From: Theristus sp. LFF4_11
Lineage: Eukaryota; Nematoda; Chromadorea; Monhysterida; Xyalidae
Direction of reading: 5' to 3'
NCBI GenBank assembly: GCA_030248135.1
Contig: JASANC010003634.1
Span: 1 to 64,000 of the forward strand
Length of the DNA: 64,000 nt
Position numbers and translations under genes: made by a program. Below the pieces are notes generated by a model. It ran no database searches. It saw only the letters and a program-made list of their open reading frames with translations, and was not told the DNA's origin. Below, one piece after another: positions 30,501-42,500 of the stretch (position 1 is its first letter; every line of letters starts with the position of its first letter).

Positions 30501-33500
30501 CCTTCTACATCTTCTCAGCTTTACATCCTTTTAGCCTCAGCTCATTCGCTTCTCAAGCGTTGAGTTATTCCGTGTGTTCCAAAACCCTATCACTACCAAG
30601 TATCGTCTCCAGAACCCGTCGGCACATCGGCGCCAACACCCGCTCGTCGCAATCTTCGTTGTGATCGCCGAAAAAATGTTCGCCCTCGAGCCGCGCATTG
30701 AGCAGCCACGCGAACGTCGCGTCGTTTCGTGCATCGCGCAAGCGGTCGAGCTCGACGTGACTGTCGACCAGATCAATCACGATCTCGAACCACTGTGCAC
30801 CATCGTTCATACGACCGAGCTGGTGAACGAACGTCTGTGAATGAGATTCGAGTCAAGTCAAAGAGTGGAAACAAAGAACGCAACGGAATATGGAATGTTC
30901 TGCAAAAAATTTTTTGATACCGAATTTATTGGGTGGAAGAGAAGAACAAGGGAGTCATATTTGGGCGTTCACAAAAAAGAGCCCGCAATAATGTCCGAAG
31001 AAAGGCATCGGCTCACAACCAGGTCCGGACAAAATAAACGCCTGTTACAACAAAGCGCAAATTTGTTGGGTTCTGATAAAATGAGTTCAAGGCCCATCCC
31101 TCTTGTCTCTTCAAGGCCCATCACAAAATTTCTCTTTTGCTCTCACATTAACAAACGTGTGTATGAACAGCGGTGATATGTGCGTGACGAGACTGCTCAG
31201 GTCCAGCAACGACATGTTGCCCGTTTTGTATGCTTCAATGGCGTGCATCAAGCCGAAGTAGTTGCCAGCGTCGTGCGGCAGCTCCTCTTCGTAGTTTTCT
31301 TCGACAAATATGGCGAACGTCTCCTAAGAATTCCAAGCATAATGCGTTCGCCAAACATATGTATGAAGCTGAGGTTAAAGTCTAGCCACTGACGGTGAAT
31401 GATCTGAAGTGAAAGGACAAGAAAATGTTGCGCAGCTTTTCACGGAATCATTGTGGTTTGCGGAACTCTTGTGGCTGCAGCGTCTACGAGGAACGATGCA
31501 AACACTGCCGTATGAAGTTATCTGCAGTTGCCGCAAACTGCATTTCCAAAACCTTGAAGATCTCCTGCGTATACTCGAACTGCTCCTCGAGCTCGTCGAC
31601 GTGCTCGTCGAGCTGTTGCTTCCAGCGCGCGTACTCGCGCAAGCTGCGCTCAGCGCCAGCGGTCGTGTTCGTTTGGTTGCGCTCGTGGCGCAGCAGCAAC
31701 GCGCGCACAAACGCCGCCCGCGGCAACGCGCCCGCCGCGTGGCTGTGCTCGCTGTGGGCACGATCGAACGCCTCTGCGAGCGCACGAAACGAGTCCAGCT
31801 CGAGGTAGTCACGGAAGCATTGCACCTGAAAAACTGGCTGCCGTCTGGTGCCATTGGCAGACGGTGCCTTCTGAAAGGATGACCACAGGAAACACTGAAG
31901 TTTGAACGGGCGCACCGAAAATATGCTCTTGAAATAGCGCACTGAAATGCTATTTCAAGTGCTCATAATTTGAGTGCTTTATTTTAGATGCATTATTTCA
32001 TGTGCAGATCTGAAATAAGTGCAGCACATTTCAGCTGAAATATGTGGTGCACGTTTTGTAGCCTCTTGAAACCGTGCACTGTAAAAAGTGCACCGAGAAA
32101 GCGCAAAGCGTTGTGTATAATGGGTAACTTCGAGCGCTACAGATTTTCACATCCGGCCACTTAACCCGAACTTTAAATTTATCCCACAGAAACACTTGAT
32201 ACATTAGAGCAATGAAATCGTGATCTCAACAACCTGCGAAACACGGCTGTAGCTCGACTGAAAGTGATCGCGGCTTGGTTCCATGTTCAACTGTCGGATT
32301 TGCAAGTAAGCAGCATTCATCTCGTTCAGTAGCCGCGCGATTTCATCTGTGGAAATTGAGAGGAAAACGAAGGATGATGTATGTAGGTTGCAGTTCAAAG
32401 TGGGAGTAGTCAGTCAAAACATACAATATGTTTATGCCTGGTGCAGAAAAACGACAAGAGAACGTCAATTTCTCGCTGAAAACTGAACTGCTTTGTATCA
32501 TTCACGGTCAAAGTGCCAAAGAACGATAACGTAAAGCAAATGCCAAGTTTCTGAGCGACCTGCAAACTGACTGTCCACTCGATAGCGAGCCTCGATCGCC
32601 CGCGTGTATTGGTGCAGCAGCCGCGTTGTTTGCGCGTTCGTCAGCAGACGTGAGATCGTGAAGGACGGAATCTTCGACTGGCTCAGCGTCGTCTGCATCT
32701 GCACGGACGCGCACGCCTCTGCGCACGTCGCCAGCGGCTCGGCAGCATGCTGCGTCGTTTGTGAAACATTCAGCCGCTCGTTGGTGCATTTATTAAAAAT
32801 GCTTTTCATTTGTTTATTCAATTGATTTTTCAACATTATTTTGCTGGCAATGAACAGTCGTCGTTGGTTGTTCCGACTTTTCTAAATCTGATGCCAACCC
32901 TGATACAAGACCCAGCTGAACAAATTTGGCGAGTAATTTGCTTAGCAGGTGGGTCTCAGTGGATGAGGTCAACTGGGTTATCAAATTGTTTTTGCGTTTT
33001 TATACACACGTGCTTTTTGCTTGCAACTCATTTGTGCCTTTTTTGAAAGCATGATTGAGATTGATCTGATCGAAAACGTGGTGCTTTACGGAGTGATTGG
33101 TGCTGCCGTGCTGCGGCGCCCTGGTCAACAGTGGCAGCACGCATTCGAGGTGCACGCGAACGCTGCAGTAGTCGGAGATAGGGTCGATTTGTTTGACTGG
33201 AAAATAATATGCGATTTTTCTAAACTTTATTTTATAGCTAAAATGTCTTGCTCTCCTGGCTGGAATTCGAAAAAAACTCAAAGACCAAACCCCAGGGGTT
33301 GCTTCAAAAGGCCCATTCATGCACGCGCGCTAACATGAACGTGCGTATGAATGTGCGTAAATTTTGAATGAAAGAAAAAGAAGTTCAGAAACCAAATTGT
33401 ATGCCAATTTTGACGCGTTTTTTTAAACGAATGGATTATCCGTATTATTCTGTTCATTCTTTCTCCCTTGCACACATGATTGGAAATTATGTTGGCATTT

Positions 33501-36500
33501 TTGAAAAAGACAACTCCTAGTCAGCGACTAATCCCGCCTTGATGGACTGCCTCATTTATTCGGCCATGCTGTATGTTCCAAAACTGAAGCGCGCTGTTTT
33601 TTGCTTCGTGAATGTGTAGCGAAGTGACGCGCGTCACCTCCATGAATGGCGCTTGAGGTAAATGAACGTTGAGAGAGCTGAGAGAGCGTCTTTTGCATCT
33701 AAACCCTAAGCCCCGCTCTGTTCTGGGTGCACCAGTAATCTGTTTCTGATCGCTTTTAGGAATAATTGCATTTTATCCGGTTCGCTTTTTTTCGAAACTT
33801 ACAGTCGCTTGGTGCGTTATACGCCTCGCAACGACACTCCGAGCGAATCCGCTGCCACACTTTATCCTGGAGGCACTTGTCGGCGCTGTAGCCTGGCACG
33901 CAACGCAACAATGTGGACAAAATTATATATTTTTTTATTTTGAAACATTAAAATGTTTACTTTGGAAATGATTCATCACCAACCAGACTGATCATAGTAG
34001 ACCAGATTCGAGACTAAATTCACGCATGTCCCGCCGTCTGCTTTTGGAATTTTTGATCTCTTCAAGGAAAAAGGATTATGCAACAGTTGATTATGATTTT
34101 ATTCTGGAGTTGGAGAAGCCACTGTTTCGTATCTGAATGGAGTTGGAGAAAAAGGGGTTTTTCGTACCTGAATGTAGTTGACGCCGATTTGTGTCTTGAA
34201 GCCGGGCGGTACTTCGAATGCGTGAGAGCGAATCATCGGTAGCGTTGTCTGGTTGTAAATCAAGACCTGCAATGAGACTGTAGATGCAGTTTACTAGAAC
34301 ACATCGACCTGTTGAAAGAACTCTTCCTTAAAACCACTTGAACACCTTCAAGCCGAGCGCGTCCGAAGGGCCGCTGATCATTTCATATGCTTCGATGTTC
34401 ATCAGAATGTACAGGCTGCGATCGACTCCTGTTGAAATATTCATCAGTGTCAATCAATCACTCAGCCTAAAGCTAAGCCTATTGAGCCTGAACCTAAATC
34501 AAAGATTCAAACAGCCAATCAAATCAGTCACAGTCATAATTATCTAAAAATGCGGGAGACGCATAAAAAAGGAGGAATATGGCCTTGTGTAAGCAGTGAA
34601 AGACTTGGCTCGACAACGCTTTTCAAGTCTCTGATGTGGTACACACGGATACAAGTACATAAGAGTTATATTTTTGCGCTTTTGTTTAAAAGTTGTTTAA
34701 GATAGGCTTTTTGAGTCGACCGACCCGGCCTCCACACCTCTAGGCACAATTTCAAAAAAGTTTTCAAATTGAGTCAAATTTAGGACCAATCGAACCGCCT
34801 TGATGCGCTGAGTTCGAAAATCATATTTTTATCTTAATCTAAGCCTTCTTTATGCTTCAAAATTAGGAAAAACCTAATTTTCGATCCTTTTGTAGTAAAA
34901 CTGCTCTAGCTCGCTTCTGCTTGAAGCTATTAACAAAAATCAAACACCAATCGATTTCCCTTGTGCTCACGCACATTTTTCGTTTTTATACTATGGGTTG
35001 AAAATGTTTTTTCATGTTTTGTATTTTTAAAAAACTGCAGAGGTTGGTGGTTTTTTACGTTTTTCGGTACTTTAGAAACGTTTGTGGGGTATAGTTGCTA
35101 AGTAATTCTGAAAGATCTACGAAAAATGTATATCCATGTAAAATTTCAGCTTCATAAAGCGTCGCCGGGAGTCACACCATACAAAACAAAATGGCTTGTC
35201 GCATGCGTTTTTGGTACATGTGCCGCATGCATACGGTATGGCCGAATAAATATGGCAGTCTCAATCAAGGCGAGATTAGTCGCAGACTAGGAGTTGCTTT
35301 CTCAAAAATGATAAGATTTCCGGCAATCGAGTGTGAAAAGAGAGAAATAATGAACAGAATAGCACGAATTACCAATTAATTTTGAGAAACATGTAAAATT
35401 TGACACACAATTGGGTTTCTGAACATCTTGTTTTTATTGATTCAAATTTCGCGCGCTCCTTGCACCCTGAAAAAAGCTGCCATGTTTAATCGGCCATACT
35501 GTACTGTACATGCGCGCACACACACAGTCACAGTGCACGCAAGCAGTGTGTGCGAAAACTGCGCTTGCAAGTTGTTTGTTGTTCGCTTTGCACAATCACG
35601 ATGTAGCGCGTAAATTGCGCTTGCAAGTTGTTTGCTGTTCGCTTTGCACAATCACGATGTAGCGCCTAAACTGCGCTTGCAAGTTGTTTGTTGTTCGCTT
35701 TGCACAATCACGATGTAGCGCGTAAACTGCGCTTGCAAGTTGTTTGTTGTTCACATTGCACAATCACGATGTAGCGCGTAAACTGCGCTTGCAAGTTGTT
35801 TGTTGTTCACATTGCACAATCACGATGTAGCGCGTAAATTGCGCTTGCAAGTTGTTTGCTGTTCGCTTTGCACAATCACGATGTAGCGCGTAAACTGCGC
35901 TTGCAAGTTGTTTGTTGTTCGCTTTGCACAATCACGATGTAGCGCGTAAACTGCGCTTGCAAGTTGTTTGTTGTTCACTTTGTTGGGGGTGCACTATTGT
36001 AGAAAATTTTCTGGGGGGTGCACACCCCCACCCCACCCATGATATTTTTTCGCTTAAATTTTGAAGGGAAAACGCTAAATTTTGCGGCAAAATTACAATG
36101 AAGAATGTCAAGTTATCATATATTCAGCTTATATTATGGACTTTATAGACAAAAAAATCATGATTTTTAAGCAAAAGTTCATGATTTTTGGATGGTCCGA
36201 GAAAATTTTTGGGGGTTGTCACTGTAACTTAAGGTCCATGTGAGGGGGGGGGGTGGGTGGGGTGTCAAGCAAATTTCGAAAGGAGTGTGGATGGTCCAGT
36301 GTTCAGGTTTTAAGGTTTGGTGTCGCGTGACCCCACCCCCCCACGCGGAGGTCTCGGGTGCTCTAGGGGGGAGGGGGTGCTCTACCCCCCCACCCCCACG
36401 TCTTCGGTACTGAACCCGTGGGCCCTACTTTCAGACGTACCGTATTACCTCTAATAAACCCCCATGGGGGTTTATTTCTTTAGCGACATCTGGGGGTGGG

Positions 36501-39500
36501 GGTTTATTTTGGGGGGGGGTTCATTTTTGGGGGGGGGGGTTATTTGGAAACCATTTTTAGGGGTGGGCAAAATGGCAAAAATACCTTCCATGGCAGGAAG
36601 GAAGTTGCAGAAACTTCTACTTTTCACAGAGATTTCCTTTGGTAACAGCCTTTTGTAATGAAATTACCGCCAACTCATCCCTTTGGGGCCTTTGGTAGCA
36701 CAATTTCACCAATGTCACTGCATTCAGCCACTGAATTCGCTAGGTATGTGTTTCAAACAGGTTTCTAATAAACCCCCATGGGGGTTTATTTTTGGGGGGG
36801 GATTATTTGGAAACTTGTCGAGGGGGTGGGGGTTTATTTTGGGGGGGGGGGTGGGGGGTGTTTGGGGGGGGGGGTTAATAGAGGTAATACGGTATGACTG
36901 TTTTCAAATTCAAATAACAAAAATTCTTCAAAATTTTGAATTTCAAAAAAACCATACACAGGATTACCCAGCAGAACGAGGGCTTTCATATGAGCCATCA
37001 ATCAGCGCGCTGCGATGAAGTTTGAGCGGACCCATATTTTGAAGGAGTACCGAAAAAAGGACGGACGGACAAACACGGCACAATGAGAAGATTAAGACAA
37101 CACAGCCACAGTCAAAAGATCGCGTAGTGACCGCACGCTAAATGAAAATGTCCGACTTTGTGTCCGATGTCCTACTCCTGTCCGCCGCGGTGTCCGGTCC
37201 CTGAACTCAAAGTTTCGGAAAAACGCTCGGGGCAAGACCCCGACAGGAGGGGTATACATGTAATTGCGGCCCTCTAAATGTGGCCTGAAAAGGCCTGAAG
37301 AGTTCCGGTCCGCTCATTATACTTTTGATACTTTTTGTTGAATGAAAGTTGCGATATTTTTATTTGAAGCTTCATTTGATCAACGCTGCACAAAAAGCGT
37401 GCACGCATGCGCATCTTTCTTTATTCGATGCGTATTTGAGTTGTTCTGTTGCGTTGCAACGAGACGCTACATCGTGATTGTGCAAAGCGAACAACAAACA
37501 ACTTGCAAGCGCAGTTTACGCGCTACATCGTGATTGTGCAAAGCGAACAACAAACAACTTGCAAGCGCAGTTTTCGCACACACTGCTTGCGTGCGCTGTG
37601 ACTGTGTGTGTGCGCGCATGTACAGTATGCATGCGGCACATGTACCAAAAACGCATGCGACAAGCCATTTTGTTTTGTATGGTGTGACTCCCGGCGACGC
37701 TTTATGAAGCTGAAATTTTACATGGATATACATTTTTCGTAGATCTTTCAGAATTACTTAGCAACTATACCCCACAAACGTTTCTAAAGTACCGAAAAAC
37801 GTAAAAAACCACCAACCTCTGCAGTTTTTTAAAAATACAGAACATGAAAAAACATTTTAGTATAGAAACGAAAAATGTGCGCGAGTACAAGGGGAATCGA
37901 TTGGTGTTTGATTTTTGTTAATAGCTTCAAGCAGAAGCGAGCTAGAGCAGTTTTACTACAAAAGGGTCGAAAATTAGGTTTTTCCTAATTTTGAAGCATA
38001 AAGAAGGCTTAGATTAAGATAAAAATATGATTTTCGAACTCAGGGCATCAAGGCGGTTCGATTGGTCCTAAATTTGACTGAATTTGAAAACTTTTTTGAA
38101 ATTGTGCCTTAGGAGGGTCGGTATTGTGAAAAAGCCTATCTTAAAAGTTGCTGAAAAGCGTAAAAATTTTGAAGTTATTTTTCAATTGTCCATTTCAGTT
38201 TAGTCTAAAATCACACCATGTGCAAAATTCTGTAAATTCTGTGCAAAAACGGAAACATCAGAGATTGCAAAACATTGCTGCATGTAGCTTTATCGTTGTT
38301 GCTAACGTACGCACCACTGTGCACACAGCAGCACCAGTGCAAAAAGTGTTGTCTTCCGTTGATTTTCACCCTTTTTTACCAAACTCTTGTGACAGGATGA
38401 ACCGGTGAGCCATTGCCTTTGCCACATAAGGAGACCTTGCGTTCCCCAATGGCTCTGCGATACACTTTGTGCAAACCAGTGTCAGCGATCTAAAGTCTGA
38501 TGGTTATTTTAGTGGTTTTAGTGGTCGCTAAATGCTAGAAATAAAGCAAATGTGAAAGTTTGTTTTGATGTTTTATTGTGTGAAAAGCAAGACTGGACTA
38601 AAACTGTAAGAACTGTAAGAACTGGACTAAAGTGCAAGAACTACAAGCACAAACCAGTAGAAACGAACAAGCAACAAGAACTGTAGACAAAACATTACAC
38701 CGTGTTATGCAGCACCATGAAACGTAAGCAAACGCCAATAGGCATTACGTGGATCAACACACAGCATCACAATAATCAATAAGCATGCGTTAATGTAAGA
38801 AGCTTCAACACAAAGTTTATTTGTCTACAATGTACGAGGGTTGCCACTTGCAACGGAAATAAAGAATAAACGGCGCAAAAATATGACTCTTATGTACTTG
38901 TATCCGTGTGTACCACATCAGAGACTTAAAAAGCGTTGTCGAGCCAAGTCTTTCACTGCTTACACAAGGCCATATTCCTCCTTTTTTATGCGTCTCCCGC
39001 ATTTTTAGATAATATTCTGACTTTTACATAAGCCCCGAAGGTCGGACCAAAATCACAATTCTTTGGTCACACATTCTTCTAAACCCCGGACAACTCAGGT
39101 TTTTCATTTTTCGTTTTTTATGCCAATTTCGCCTGTGCTATTTTTACGGCCGATTCCCCAAAATCGTCACGATTCAGTACCTAGAATCGCTCACATAAAA
39201 AACTAACCCAAAATCCGTGATCAGTGCATTGAATTACCCTGGAAAACAGCCTTTTCTTGTTTTTTGTTTCTGGACCGATTTCGCAAACTTCCACGGCCGA
39301 TTCGCCCGAAATCGTCACGATTCAGCATCTAGAGTTGCTCACGTAAGAAAACTAATCCAAAATTCGTGATCAGCGCATTGAATTACCCTGGAAAAACGGC
39401 TTTCTCGTTTTTCATTTCTGGACCGATTTCGCCAATTTCCACAGGCCGATTCGCCCGAAATCGTCATGATTCAGTATCTAGAGTTGCTCACGTAAGAAAA

Positions 39501-42500
39501 CTAACCCAAAATTCGTGATCAGCGGATTGAATTACCCTGGAATTCACCCTTTTCTTGTTTTTCGTACCTGGACCAATTTCGCCAACTTCCACGGCCGATT
39601 TGCCCGAAATTGTCACGATTCAGTATCTAAAGTTGCTCACATAAAAAACTAACCCAAAATCCGTGATCAGTGCATTGAATTACCCTGGAAAACAGCCTTT
39701 TCTTGTTTTTCGTTTCTGGACCGATTTCGCCAAATTCCACGGCCGATTCGCCCGAAATCGTCACGATTCAGCGTCTAGAGTTGCTCACGTAAGAAAACTA
39801 ACCCAAAATTCGTGATCAGCGCATTGAATTACCCTGGAAAACACCCTTTTCTTGTTTTTCGTTCCTGGACCGATTTCGCCAATTTCCACGGCCCATTCGC
39901 CCGAAATCGTCACGATTCAGCATCTAGAGTTGCTCACGTAATCGTCACGATTCAGCATCTAGAGTTGGTCACGTAAGAAAACTAACCCAAATTTTGTTAT
40001 AAGCGCATTGAATTACCCTGGAAAACACCCTTTTCTTGTTTTTCGTTCTTGGACCAATTTCGCCAACTTCCACGGCCGATTCGCCCGAAATCGTCACGAT
40101 TCAGTATCTAGAGTTGCTCACATAAAAAACTAACCCAAAATCCGTGATCAGTGCATTGAATTACCCTGGAAAATAGCCTTTTCTTGTTTTTTGTTTCTGG
40201 ACCGATTTCGGCAACTTCCACGACCGATTCGCCCGAAATCGTCACGATTCAGCATCTAGAGTTGCTCACGTAAGAAAACTAATCCAAAATTCGTGATCAG
40301 CGGATTCAATTACCCCGGAAAACACCCTTTTCTTGTTTTTCGTTCTTGGACAGATTTCGCCAACTTCCACGGCCGATTCGCCCAAAATCGTCACGATTCA
40401 GTATCTAGAGTTGCTCACATAAAAAAACTAACCCAAAATCCGTGATCAGTGCATTGAATTACCCTGGAAAACAGCCTTTTCTTGTTTTTTTGTTTCTGGA
40501 CCGATTTCGCCAACTTCCACGGCCGATTCGTCCGAAAACGTCACGATCCAGCATCTAGAGTTGCTCACGTAAGAAAACTAATCTAAAATTCGTGATCAGC
40601 GCATTGAATTGCCCTGGAAAACACCCTTTTCTTGTTTTTCGTTCCTGGACCGATTTCGCCAATTTCCACGGCCGATTCGCCCGAAATCGTCACGATTCAG
40701 CATCTAGAGTTGCTCACGTAAGAAAACTAACCCAAAATTCGTGATCAGCGCATTGAATTACCCAGGAAAACACCCTTTTCTTGTTTTTCGTTCCTGGACC
40801 GATTTCGCCAATTTCCACGGCCGATTCGCCCGAAATCGTCACGATTCAGCATTTAGAGTTGCTCACGTAAGAAAATTAACCCAAAATTCGTGATCAGCGC
40901 ATTGAATTACCCTGGAAAACACCCTTTTCTTGTTTTTCGTTCCTGGACCGATTTCGCCAACTTCCACGGCCGATTCGACCGAAATCGTCACGATTCAGCA
41001 TCTAGAGTTGCTCACGTAAGAAAACTAACCCAAAATCCGTGATCAGCGCTTTGAATTCCTACGGACTAAACATTTCTCCTATTTTTCGCAGCTCAGACAA
41101 AATACGTAAGAGTGAAAAAATGATACCCAGTCAAAATGCTACGAATTTTAAAAAAATGCACAATTTTGACCCAAAAAATGCCCGGGCAAAAAATAAACTA
41201 AATTTTCAGAATCTACGGATGAATTTACCCGAGGAAACATTTTTGTTCAACTGTGAAAGTGTCCCAGCTAAAAATTGAAAGGGCGAACACTTAAAACCCG
41301 GTGAAAACCCTGCGAACTTTTAAAAATGCCCAAATTTTTACCCCAAAAAAGGGTCGGGGCAAAAAATTAACCTATTTTTCCAAATCTACGGATGAAATTA
41401 CCCTAGGAAACATTTTTGTTCAACTGTGAAAGTGTCCCAGCTAAAAATTGAAAGGGCGAACACTTGAAACCCGGTGAAAACGCTGCGAACTTTTAAAATT
41501 GCCCAAATTTTTACCCAAAAAAGTGGTCGGGGCAAAAAATTAACCCATTTTTCCAAATCTGCAGATGAAATTACTCCAGGAAACATTCTTGCTAGACTGT
41601 GAACGTGTCGCAGGTAAAAACTGAAAGCGCGAACACATGTTGATGACATACCGGAAAAAAAAGAGATAGAAAAATAAGTAACATCAATTTCAGAATAGGT
41701 TTTTCGTGTCTACAGCGTATGAAAAGTAGTCGGATAAAAATTTTTTTCGCGGCTCCAAACACAACTTTGGGTGTTTGTTTCGTGTGCACAGAAACAGGTT
41801 TGTGGCTTATTAATAGGTTCGCGCAGGATGCTGATGAAATTTGAAAAACGCGCGCGAGAGGATAACGGCTCATATAATGCGTGATGCGCTGTCCGCTCGC
41901 TGACGCTCGCTCGCGCATCCGCATGATCCACAGTATAAATATCTATCAATTAATTACCATTAAATCAACTTGCTTACCAGCACTATCGACCACAATCGGC
42001 TGTTTCACGTCGGTGTTCAACGCGTAGCAGATTCCATAGTCAGTGTAGATCAACTCAAAATCAACCGATCGACAAGTCGTGAAATTGGGCCATGTGCAAC
42101 TAACAAAAATTAAATGAAATTCTACAAAAGTGTGTATGGACTTTGAATAAAACGGGTGGAAGAGTTCGTTCAAAGCGACTAATCCGCATAGCCATCTGCA
42201 ACATACATCAACACCATATCGTCACTGGTTGACATCAGTTGTTCGTGTAACAACTTCGAGTTTCGAAAGTGATTCAGTTCACTCGAGTAATCGGCGTAAC
42301 GGAACATCGTTTTATTGTTGTAGTAATTATCCAACAGGTGAAACACGCTGTTTGCGGCTTGTGATATTCTGAAGGAGGAACAAAGGATTTTAGCAGTTTG
42401 ATTATTATTCCAGAATTTGCTCAACGTTTTACGTTCACTCGACTCCGAGGTCCGAATCTTGACTTTATCAAGTCCGTAAACTCCAGCTACTGATCTAGTA

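Larger units (their letters stand above)
34543..39009. mobile_element. 4.5-kb foldback (long-TIR) transposon in DEG/ENaC intron 4
   Basis: The left end TCTAAAAATGCGGGAGACGC and right end (exact inverse) are flanked by TA. The inverted arms extend inwards for more than 1 kb (about 34543-35985 against 37445-39009), with matching blocks broken by later insertions: a TA-flanked MITE at 35234-35501 in the left arm, and about 730 extra bases at 38150-38870 in the right arm. Both arms end in the same 56-bp satellite. I find no transposase ORF, so it is non-autonomous. The TA target suggests the Tc1/mariner group, although the long arms are unusual for it. Confidence 0.85.

Noticed and set aside
31409..31882. 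Long plus-strand frames at 31.4-31.9 kb and the neighbouring plus frames at 30.5-32.8 kb
   Set aside because: They are antisense shadows of DEG/ENaC exons 10-14, whose minus-strand frames join in phase and continue to recognised channel motifs.
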